A DNA stretch of 6,177 bases from an uncultured Clostridia bacterium (GCA_946056785.1 CAMGKS010000074.1:1-6177); one strand, 5' to 3'. Counted from the stretch's first letter, positions 1 through 5,915 are shown. Numbers and translations: made by a program. The notes: generated from the letters alone by a model not told the origin.

Positions 1-193
1 TTTGTTACCGCACCTGCCGTACAACGACAGCGTTTATAAATCTAAATGCTTATAAATCACTCACTATTTTACGCTTGATCACTATTTGAAACGCTTCCCT
101 TTTGTCTATCGTTTACGCCTTTGTTTAAAATTTTACAATTACATCAAATTTTTACAATTCCGTTTAATTTTCAATCTCTTCAGGTTTTTGCGA
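1..193. other. AT-rich spacer upstream of the regulator-aminotransferase operon
   Basis: No complete gene is visible here. The first 35 or so bases are less AT-rich than the rest, so they may be the 3' tail of an upstream + strand gene. The three + strand frames close at 37-39, 53-55 and 87-89, and nothing in the short translations identifies a product. The rest is AT-rich and contains paired, imperfect direct repeats: CTATTTTACGCTT at 64-76, a related copy at 82-96 and a weaker one at 106-120, then AAATTTTACAATT at 128-140 with a near copy at 146-159. No RNA gene or riboswitch was recognised. Confidence 0.5.
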
Positions 194-222
194 ATTGTTT
201 AAAAAACATTGTTTTTAAAAAC
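194..222 (+). promoter_or_regulatory. Tandem AT-rich repeat, possible Lrp-type operator
   Basis: Two adjacent near-identical units, ATTGTTTAAAAAAC (194-207) and ATTGTTTTTAAAAAC (208-222), overlap the -35 element of the operon promoter. The second unit contains the perfect 12-base palindrome GTTTTTAAAAAC (211-222). Lrp/AsnC proteins generally bind several phased, degenerate AT-rich palindromes near their own promoters. The position therefore suggests autoregulation by the product of the next gene. The repeat is seen directly; the operator role is inferred. Confidence 0.4.
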
Positions 223-237
223 TAATTGTGATATTAT
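209..237 (+). promoter_or_regulatory. Sigma-A-type promoter of the Lrp-aminotransferase operon
   Basis: The -35 element TTGTTT (209-214) and -10 element TATTAT (232-237) are separated by 17 bases, the ideal spacing. Transcription would begin near 244, giving a leader of roughly a dozen bases. The AGGAGG ribosome binding site (247-252) falls inside that leader, four bases before the ATG at 257. No room remains for an attenuator or riboswitch, so control is expected at transcription initiation. Confidence 0.6.
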
Positions 238-256
238 AAATTAATCAGGAGGATAT

Positions 257-742
257 ATGGACAAACTTCAAAAAGATATAATAAGCGTTTTGACTGAGGA
301 CGCAAGACTTACAGCAAAAAAAATTGCTCAGATGCTCGGAAAAACCGAAAAAGAAGTTTCTGAAGCAATAGCCGACATGGAAAACGGCGGTATAATTGTT
401 AAATACACAACAATTACAAACGTCGATGAAGATTCCGCAGACGTTCAGGCTCTGATCGAAGTAAAAGTGACGCCTGAAAGGTCAAAAGGTTTTGAAGCCA
501 TCGCAGAAGAAATCTCATCGTTTGATGAGGTCGATTCGGTCAGTCTGATGAGCGGCGGCTATGATTTTTGCGTTATTCTTAAAGGAAAATCATTAAGAGA
601 AGTTGCAATGTTCGTTTCTGAAAGACTATCCACGTTAAACGGAGTTATCTCTACAGCAACGCACTTCATATTGAAGAAATATAAAATCGACGGCGTAAAA
701 CTTAGCGTCGATTCCGAACATAGGATGGCAGTCGGAGCATGA
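257..742 (+). CDS. Lrp/AsnC-family transcriptional regulator
   Basis: This protein is a DNA-binding regulator of amino-acid metabolism, 161 residues long and typical for the family. Residues 1-50 form the AsnC-type helix-turn-helix, opening with the characteristic LQKDIISVLTEDARLT stretch and a helix pair around KKIAQMLGKTEKEVSEAI. Residues about 65-140 form the RAM effector-binding and oligomerisation domain, including the GGYDF turn (100-104). AGGAGG ends four bases before the ATG, which supports this start. The stop overlaps the start of the aminotransferase gene as ATGA, so the two are almost certainly co-transcribed and translationally coupled. In Bacillus subtilis the comparable pair is alaR-alaT (yugG-yugH), in which the Lrp-type protein controls an alanine transaminase. 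The same relationship is likely here but the ligand cannot be read from the sequence. The repeats before the promoter suggest autoregulation. Family assignment is very secure; specific function is moderate. Confidence 0.93.
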   Translation: MDKLQKDIISVLTEDARLTAKKIAQMLGKTEKEVSEAIADMENGGIIVKYTTITNVDEDSADVQALIEVKVTPERSKGFEAIAEEISSFDEVDSVSLMSGGYDFCVILKGKSLREVAMFVSERLSTLNGVISTATHFILKKYKIDGVKLSVDSEHRMAVGA

Positions 743-1920
743 TTGATTACAGCAAAATTTTGACAAAAAGGGTTCAAAACATAAAACCCTCCGGCATACG
801 AAAGTTCTTTGACATAGTAAGCGAAATTAAAGGTGCAATTTCTCTCGGCGTTGGCGAACCGGATTTTATTACGCCTTGGTCAATGCGTAACGAAGCGATA
901 AAATCTATTCAAAAAGGCTACACACAATACACCTCTAATGCAGGAATTTTAAAACTGAGACAACTCATAGCTAAGTATCTCGAAACGTCGCAAGGTTTAA
1001 AATACGATTACAATGATGAAATCATCGTTACAGTCGGTGCAAGCGAAGCTATAGACTTATCTTTAAGAGCATTGCTCGAAAACGGCGATGAAGTTCTTAT
1101 CCCCGAACCTTCATACGTTTCATACGTTCCGTGCGTAGAACTTGCCGGAGCCGTTCCCGTACCTATAAAATGCACTTCCGAAAACGGTTTCATAATTACG
1201 GACGAAGAACTTAAAAAAGTCATAACTAAAAAAAGCAAAGTCCTCATTCTGCCTTACCCTAACAACCCTACCGGCGGAATAATGACTCGTGAACAACTTG
1301 AAAAAATTCGCCATACGATTATCGAAAACAATTTAATCGTTTTGTCGGATGAAATTTACGGAGACCTTACGTACGGCTTAAAACACTGCTCTGTAGCTTC
1401 GCTGGAAGGCATGCAGGAACGCACTATTTTAGTAAGCGGATTTTCAAAAGCATTCGCAATGACCGGCTGGAGACTCGGCTATCTTGCCGCCCCAAAGGAA
1501 ATTGCTTATGCAATGTATAAAATTCACCAATACACAATTATGTGTGCTCCGACGGCTAGTCAATATGCGGCTATCGCCGCACTCGAAGAAGGTCTTGAAG
1601 ACGGTTTTGCAAGCGTTGCGGCAATGCGTGAAGAATATGACAAACGCCGCAGATATTTGCTTGCAAGGCTTAACGAAATGGGCTTAAAATGCTTTGAACC
1701 GAAAGGAGCGTTTTACGTTTTTCCTTCTGTAAAATCAACAGGTCTTGACGGCGACGAGTTTTCTCTCAAATTGCTGGAAAAAGAAAAAGTTGCCGTTGTA
1801 CCCGGTTCGGCTTTCGGCTCATCGGGAAAAGATTTTGTTCGAATAAGCTATGCATATTCGATAAAAGCTTTAGACGAAGCGTTAAACAGAATAGAAAAAT
1901 TTCTTAAAGAGATTAATTGA
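739..1920 (+). CDS. Class I/II PLP-dependent aminotransferase (AlaT/PatA-like)
   Basis: This is a cytosolic transaminase of fold type I, 393 residues and full length. The sequence shows the N-terminal LGVGEPDF motif (36-43), GASEA of the cofactor phosphate site (100-104), Tyr126 in the PSY segment, NPTG (176-179), Asp204 and Tyr207 in SDEIY for the pyridine ring and O3', Lys237 in SGFSK forming the Schiff base, Arg245 in GWRLGY, and Arg368 in FVRIS for the substrate carboxylate. All key residues are present, so it should be active. The set fits the subgroup containing B. subtilis PatA and YugH/AlaT; amino donor and acceptor cannot be fixed by eye, with alanine or aspartate/2-oxoacid exchange most likely. 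The ATG lies inside the ATGA overlap with the regulator gene. GGAG at 734-737 is too close to serve well, so initiation probably depends on coupling. No clear terminator follows. Confidence 0.93.
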   Translation: MIDYSKILTKRVQNIKPSGIRKFFDIVSEIKGAISLGVGEPDFITPWSMRNEAIKSIQKGYTQYTSNAGILKLRQLIAKYLETSQGLKYDYNDEIIVTVGASEAIDLSLRALLENGDEVLIPEPSYVSYVPCVELAGAVPVPIKCTSENGFIITDEELKKVITKKSKVLILPYPNNPTGGIMTREQLEKIRHTIIENNLIVLSDEIYGDLTYGLKHCSVASLEGMQERTILVSGFSKAFAMTGWRLGYLAAPKEIAYAMYKIHQYTIMCAPTASQYAAIAALEEGLEDGFASVAAMREEYDKRRRYLLARLNEMGLKCFEPKGAFYVFPSVKSTGLDGDEFSLKLLEKEKVAVVPGSAFGSSGKDFVRISYAYSIKALDEALNRIEKFLKEIN

Positions 1921-2045
1921 AAATTTAAGCAAAAGCAAAATTTAAAAGCAAAATAATTGTCAGGAATAACGCTTGTTACGTAATTATGCATTTTGTTTAC
2001 GGCGACATTTTTAATAAGTTATAAAAATTACGGTTTTATTGAAAT
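1921..2045. other. Spacer after the aminotransferase gene with short A-rich repeats
   Basis: No gene is supported here. AAGCAAAA occurs three times just past the stop codon (1927-1934, 1933-1940, 1946-1953), with AAAAGCAAAAT at 1931-1941 and again at 1944-1954. I see no GC-rich hairpin followed by a T run, so where the upstream operon ends is not evident. The 11-mers TTATAAAAATT (2019-2029) and AAATTACGGTT (2025-2035) recur in the spacer downstream of the recombinase. Confidence 0.45.
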
Positions 2046-2074
2046 TTGACAATTAATACGTTTATATTTATTGT
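2046..2074 (+). promoter_or_regulatory. Candidate promoter of the recombinase gene
   Basis: A consensus -35 element TTGACA (2046-2051) is followed after 17 bases by TATTGT (2069-2074), a 4/6 match to the -10 consensus. Transcription would start near 2081, giving a leader of about 240 bases before the preferred GTG at 2320. The leader contains three AACGCAAGT repeats and a hairpin. I saw no better promoter closer to the gene. Confidence 0.5.
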
Positions 2075-2115
2075 CCGTGATTAAATTGCATAATAAAGCT
2101 TTCAATACATACAGT

Positions 2116-2159
2116 AACGCAAGTTAATAATATACGGCAACGCAAGTAATAACGCAAGT
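2116..2159 (+). repeat. Three direct copies of AACGCAAGT upstream of the recombinase
   Basis: Exact nonamers AACGCAAGT lie at 2116-2124, 2139-2147 and 2151-2159, so starts are 23 and 12 bases apart, close to two helical turns and one. They sit in the presumed leader of the recombinase gene and immediately precede a hairpin. Direct repeats next to a tyrosine recombinase gene could be protein-binding sites for the recombinase or for a regulator. Only the repeats themselves are shown by the sequence. Confidence 0.6.
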
Positions 2160-2181
2160 TTTAGCGTCACTTAACGCTAAA
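2160..2181 (+). repeat. Inverted repeat (8-base arms, 6-base loop) in the recombinase leader
   Basis: TTTAGCGT (2160-2167) and ACGCTAAA (2174-2181) are perfect reverse complements around the loop CACTTA. It directly abuts the third AACGCAAGT copy. No T run follows, so it is not a normal intrinsic terminator. It could be an operator, a recombination-site component or an mRNA hairpin. Confidence 0.5.
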
Positions 2182-2319
2182 GTGCTTTATCAAAGAGTGG
2201 GGCAAAACGATATACACTATCCACCGCCGTTTTATCTACCGCTTTGCAATCTTCAAATTTCGCTCTCCGTTTTCAATTACGATTACGGCAATCACGCAAA
2301 AAGTATAAAGGAAAAATCA

Positions 2320-3372
2320 GTGGCAGACTATTTCAAGCTCAGAAAAGCAGAGGTTTTAGAGAAACTCAATAATTTAAAAGAGGAACTTCCTGAATTTACC
2401 GACGAATTTTTCGTCGGTATAGCTTCCTTGACGTCGGAACTTACCCGCCTTAACTACGCATACGATTTGCGTGTGTTTTTTTATTATCTCACAGTCGGCA
2501 CGAGACGTTTTAAAAACCGCATACCTACCGAATTTTGCAAAGCGGACTTAGAAACAATCACAACCTACGATTTAGAAAACTATCTTGAATGGCTTTCGTC
2601 TTATGATTTTAACGGAAAACACTATACAAACGAAGCAAACGGAAAAGCCAGAAAATTGTCTACCGTCAGAGCCATGTTTAAATATTTTTTCAACAAAGGC
2701 GATATCGTTGCAAATACTGCGGCAAAAGTCACAATGCCAAAACTGCACGACAAAGAAATAATCCGTCTCGAAGGAAAAGAAGTTGAAAACATTTTAAACG
2801 CAACGCAAACAGGCGACGGTTTAACGAAAAAAAGTCTTGATTTTCACGAAAAAACGAAGGTCAGAGATAAAGCCATCGTTACGCTACTGCTCGGAACGGG
2901 AATTCGTGTCAGCGAATGTGTAGGCTTGAATATCAACGATATAGATTTTAACAATAGAGCTTTTACAGTCACCCGAAAAGGCGGCAGCAGAACTATTTTG
3001 TATTTTGGCAAAGAAGTCGAAGACGCTTTGGGAGAATATATTTACGATGAAAGATTAAACGTAAAAGACGCTCTTGATCCCGACGCTCTTTTTTTGTCTT
3101 TGCAAAAAAAGAGAATTTGCGTAAGAACTGTAGAAATCTTAGTGAAAAAATATGCCCACCTGATTGCTCCTCTTAAAAAAATTTCTCCTCATAAATTACG
3201 CAGTACTTTCGGCACAAACCTTTATCGTGAAACGAGAGACATTTATATGGTTGCCGACGTTTTGGGGCACAGAGACGTAAATACAACCAAAAAACACTAT
3301 GCGGCAATAAGCGACGACCACCGCAGACAAGCTGCTGAAGTTATTAAACTAAAAAATGACGATGAAAATTGA
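2320..3372 (+). CDS. Tyrosine site-specific recombinase, Xer-type (XerS-like)
   Basis: A DNA strand-exchange enzyme working through a Tyr-DNA covalent intermediate. I chose the GTG at 2320 because AAGGA (2308-2312) lies seven bases upstream. The frame is open from 2131, and an upstream GTG at 2182 would give 396 residues but has no ribosome binding site. From 2320 the protein has 350 residues: a SAM-like core-binding domain at about 30-145 and a catalytic domain at about 150-335. The full catalytic set is present: Arg196 (GTGIRVSE), Lys220 (TRKGG), His291 and Arg294 (PHKLR), His317 (LGHRD), Tyr327 (KHY). Length, the N-terminal region and the RDKAIVTLLLGTG / TRKGG stretches resemble, from memory, streptococcal XerS of about 356 residues, which acts alone in chromosome-dimer resolution. 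No excisionase, relaxase or phage gene is nearby. A domesticated or mobile-element integrase remains possible. Family certain; chromosomal role inferred. Confidence 0.9.
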   Translation: MADYFKLRKAEVLEKLNNLKEELPEFTDEFFVGIASLTSELTRLNYAYDLRVFFYYLTVGTRRFKNRIPTEFCKADLETITTYDLENYLEWLSSYDFNGKHYTNEANGKARKLSTVRAMFKYFFNKGDIVANTAAKVTMPKLHDKEIIRLEGKEVENILNATQTGDGLTKKSLDFHEKTKVRDKAIVTLLLGTGIRVSECVGLNINDIDFNNRAFTVTRKGGSRTILYFGKEVEDALGEYIYDERLNVKDALDPDALFLSLQKKRICVRTVEILVKKYAHLIAPLKKISPHKLRSTFGTNLYRETRDIYMVADVLGHRDVNTTKKHYAAISDDHRRQAAEVIKLKNDDEN

Positions 3373-3908
3373 CGTTAAAACGTGAATATAGAAAACTAAC
3401 GTTGAAATATAAATATTTTCCTGCTTTTTGATTTTTAAAGTTCGGCAATTTATTGTTTTCACCGTCATAAAATAAGCAAAAACTTTTAAACTGTTTGTGC
3501 CGATCTTTAGGCGAGTACGTTTAAAACGCTTAAATTTTTTATTAAAGTTAAATTTCTTCATTTTTTCAATTATTAAACTAAATTTGTATTTTAAGAAATT
3601 TTGATTTTAAACGACTTTTTAAACGCAACTTAATCTTATATCGATAACAACTAACGATAAACTAATTTTAAGATTACTTAACGACCCTTTCTCAAATCAG
3701 TTAATAAATTAAATTTTTCAATAACACTTTAAACGCTCGCCTTGTCGACGCATTAGCAATTTAAGCTTTTATAACAAAAAACAAAATAAATTACGGTTAC
3801 GTTTATAAAAATTTTAAAAGTACTCTTGAAAATCCCGATTTATAAGGTAGTTTTAGTAAATTATTGACATTTTTAGAATGGTTTGATAAGATAAAGTAAG
3901 GTGTAATT
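3373..3908. other. Gene-free AT-rich spacer of 536 bases
   Basis: No convincing gene or RNA was found. The one open frame (70 codons on the - strand, 3349-3561) has no ribosome binding site, is Lys-, Phe- and Ile-rich as expected of translated AT-rich DNA, and runs into the recombinase gene. A weak ACGTT-AA-AACGT hairpin lies just after the recombinase stop, without a T run. TCGGCA (3442-3447) and TGCCGA (3498-3503) form a distant six-base inverted repeat. AACGCAACTTAAT (3622-3634) nearly matches a repeat upstream of the recombinase, and AAATTACGGTT (3788-3798) and TTATAAAAATT (3803-3813) match 11-mers there exactly. The right end contains the promoter of the next gene. Confidence 0.5.
3864..3892 (+). 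promoter_or_regulatory. Extended -10 promoter of the PadR-like gene
   Basis: TTGACA (3864-3869), a 17-base spacer and TAAGAT (3887-3892) preceded by TG one base upstream (3884-3885) make a strong sigma-A-type promoter. Transcription would start near 3899, only about ten bases before the ATG at 3909. The AAGGTG ribosome binding site (3898-3903) would then lie at the extreme 5' end of the message, nearly leaderless. Confidence 0.6.
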
Positions 3909-5837
3909 ATGGATATTTCTTCGGTTAATAGCGACCTTATCCGTGGCAACGTCACTACGATAATTTTGAACTCCCTTGCCGACGGCGACCGCTATGGTTA
4001 TGACATTTTAAAAGAAATAGAAGAAAAAAGCAACGGACGGTACAAACTTAAACAAGCTACCCTTTACAGCTGTTTAAAAAGGTTGGAAAAAACCGGCCTT
4101 ATTTCTTCATACGCCGGCGACCCTGAAATTACCGGTGGCGGACAAAGACGTTATTACCGCCTTACGGAAGAAGGGAAAAATTATCTTAATAAGGAAAAGA
4201 ACGAATACGAATATTCACGCACGATATTAGACAAACTCGTTTCCGACAACGAATTTGATTTTGAAAATCGCACTGCTCCTTTTAACGCAGATGAATTGCG
4301 TCCTTACACAAAACAAAAAGAAGAGAAAAAAGTTGTCTACAAAGAAAAAATCGTATACAAATATATAGACAAAAGTCAAAGCGGCATGTGCATTATTCCG
4401 CAAAACGACGGCGCCTATATGAGCGATAAAGAAATTGCATTTTTGGAAGAATCGGCAATGAAAAATCCGTCAAAGATTTTTCAGAACGAAGTCAAACCAA
4501 ACGTTTCGGAAAACGCAGATAAAACTGCAAACGAAGAAAATTTGGCAAACGTAAAACCTAACGACGGTTTAAATCAATCTGAAAACCTTTCTGAAATACA
4601 GTCGGAAAATAATAACGAAAATGCAATTAACACGGTTGCGGCAGATAACACGGTTGCGGCAGACGTTTGTCAACTCACGCAAGAAAATGCCGATAACTCT
4701 CTTTATCAAAACGTTGAAAGTTTAAACAACGCAAATTCGACCTTAGAAAACGTTGAATTATTAACTAGCCAAAACGACGTACAACAAGATAATACGCAAA
4801 ATGATTTTCAAGGCAGTTCACAGTCCCCTGAAAATATTGATACAAGACTTGTTTTTTTCGGCAATACGTTTGACGAAAGATTGGACAATATGATTAAAGC
4901 CAGAAAAGAAGCCGCTTTGTTAGAATCACAACAACCAAATAACAATGAAGTTCCTAAGCGTGGCGGTATGTTAAAAATATTTTCCGTCATCGATGACGCC
5001 GAAGGCAGACATTTTGAGGAACTCAGAAAAAATCCGCCAAAGCCGGAAAACGAAGTTTTGGTCAGCGAAGCAAGAAACAGATCGCTAAAAGAAGTTTTAG
5101 AGGAAAAAGAACGTGAGGCAAACGCACGAAAACAAAACGAATTGCAAGTTGAAACACAAGCGGAGGAAAAAGATTACGCAACGAGTTTTGTAACTCCGAA
5201 ACTTGAAGGGAATTTTGAATTTGAAAAGTCAGACGCACCATACGTCGATTTCTTTGACGGACTTACTAATTCGGAAATAATTCAATCGCCTGCGAAATCA
5301 GAGGACGACAGACCTGTTTATCAAGACGCAGTTTTACAAAACAGATTGTACTCAAAAGGTTTCAACTTGAAAACTTACGATAAATCTGAGTCACAACAGT
5401 ATTATTATGGAAATTTCGTTTTTATAAACAAATTGAGACGTGACAGCAATTTATTGTCTCTTGCCACCTACCTGTTACTTTTGGCAATACTATGGGGAAC
5501 CTGTTTTAAAATCGTTTCTCAGAACGTGTTTATAGCTGCTCTTGCAATAGGAATAGGTTTATATCTAATTCCGCTCATAACGTATTTTGTTAAACCGAAC
5601 AAACGAACAAGTCCTAAATTCAATTTTAAATATGCGATGCTGAATTCGGCAATGCTGTTTTTAGAATTGTCGGTTATAGTTTTACTTATAGGCTTCTTCA
5701 TAGTAGGAGCAGACATAAACGCTCCCGTATCGGTAATCGCTCCGATTGTCGTTCCTATAACGCTTTTAACGGCTTTATTGTTTATGCCTATATACCACGG
5801 ACTTTTATTCAACAGCAAAAAATATCACGTTCAATAA
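3909..5837 (+). CDS. Membrane-anchored PadR-family transcriptional regulator with long linker
   Basis: A 642-residue protein with three parts. Residues about 10-110 are a PadR winged helix-turn-helix: DRYGYDILKEIEE, the recognition region LKQATLYSCLKRLEKTGLI, and the wing GGGQRRYYRLTEEGK. Residues about 115-500 form a linker, low-complexity and Asn/Gln/Glu/Ser-rich at 190-310, with a Lys/Tyr/Val segment at 136-154, a tandem NTVAAD pair at 241-252 and charged, probably helical stretches at 320-342 and 365-420. Residues about 514-535, 539-561, 576-600 and 605-634 are hydrophobic membrane segments. Basic residues in the 562-575 loop and the SKK tail put both termini in the cytoplasm. Ordinary PadR proteins are 100-200 residues and soluble, so this looks like a membrane-tethered one-component regulator. 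Signal and targets are unknown. It has its own promoter and no co-transcribed partner in view. The PadR domain is secure; membrane-sensing function is inferred. Confidence 0.88.
   Translation: MDISSVNSDLIRGNVTTIILNSLADGDRYGYDILKEIEEKSNGRYKLKQATLYSCLKRLEKTGLISSYAGDPEITGGGQRRYYRLTEEGKNYLNKEKNEYEYSRTILDKLVSDNEFDFENRTAPFNADELRPYTKQKEEKKVVYKEKIVYKYIDKSQSGMCIIPQNDGAYMSDKEIAFLEESAMKNPSKIFQNEVKPNVSENADKTANEENLANVKPNDGLNQSENLSEIQSENNNENAINTVAADNTVAADVCQLTQENADNSLYQNVESLNNANSTLENVELLTSQNDVQQDNTQNDFQGSSQSPENIDTRLVFFGNTFDERLDNMIKARKEAALLESQQPNNNEVPKRGGMLKIFSVIDDAEGRHFEELRKNPPKPENEVLVSEARNRSLKEVLEEKEREANARKQNELQVETQAEEKDYATSFVTPKLEGNFEFEKSDAPYVDFFDGLTNSEIIQSPAKSEDDRPVYQDAVLQNRLYSKGFNLKTYDKSESQQYYYGNFVFINKLRRDSNLLSLATYLLLLAILWGTCFKIVSQNVFIAALAIGIGLYLIPLITYFVKPNKRTSPKFNFKYAMLNSAMLFLELSVIVLLIGFFIVGADINAPVSVIAPIVVPITLLTALLFMPIYHGLLFNSKKYHVQ
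4629..4664 (+). repeat. 18-base tandem duplication inside the PadR linker
   Basis: The units at 4629-4646 and 4647-4664 are identical except for the last base (T versus C), a silent change in an Asp codon. Each encodes NTVAAD, giving residues 241-246 and 247-252. The near-identity suggests a recent in-frame slippage duplication in a linker that tolerates length change. Confidence 0.85.
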
Positions 5838-5847
5838 CGTTAACGTT
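5836..5847. repeat. 12-base palindrome AACGTTAACGTT at the PadR gene stop codon
   Basis: AACGTTAACGTT reads the same on both strands and is itself two copies of the palindrome AACGTT. It overlaps the TAA stop at 5835-5837. It might be a protein-binding site, but no function can be assigned. A small AGCG-TTGT-CGCT hairpin (5850-5861) follows directly. Confidence 0.4.
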
Positions 5848-5867
5848 TTAGCGTTGTCGCTTTAAAT

Positions 5868-5895
5868 AATAGAATCGGCATTTGCCGATTCTATT
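5868..5895 (+). terminator. Perfect 13-base inverted repeat after the PadR gene, likely terminator
   Basis: AATAGAATCGGCA (5868-5880) and TGCCGATTCTATT (5883-5895) are exact reverse complements with two bases between them, so the RNA would form about 12 pairs around an ATTT loop. It starts about 30 bases past the stop codon, where the transcript of the PadR-like gene should end. It is followed by CCCATA rather than a T run, and there is no clear T run on the - strand side either. It is therefore an atypical terminator, an RNA-stabilising hairpin or a bidirectional barrier. Confidence 0.5.
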
Positions 5896-5915
5896 CCCAT
5901 ATACACAGCTACGGC

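Noticed and set aside
559..1314. Open frames of 64-79 codons on the - strand opposite the Lrp and aminotransferase genes
   Set aside because: They are antisense shadows of strongly supported genes, with no recognisable domains.
1484..1687. 67-codon + strand frame inside the aminotransferase gene
   Set aside because: It lies in an alternative frame fully within a conserved enzyme gene and shows no family signature.
3401..3424. Imperfect GAAATAT / ATATTTTC inverted repeat just downstream of the recombinase as its core site or terminator
   Set aside because: The arms differ by an indel and are nearly all A/T; such repeats are common by chance in this spacer, and there is no GC-rich stem.
3349..3561. 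70-codon open frame on the - strand in the spacer after the recombinase
   Set aside because: It has no ribosome binding site, its composition (Lys, Phe, Ile, Thr) is what AT-rich noncoding DNA yields, and it overlaps the real recombinase 3' end.
4808..5818. Two - strand open frames (4808-4990 and 5519-5818) opposite the PadR-like gene
   Set aside because: Both are antisense to well-supported coding sequence. The second mirrors the hydrophobic membrane segments and has no independent support.
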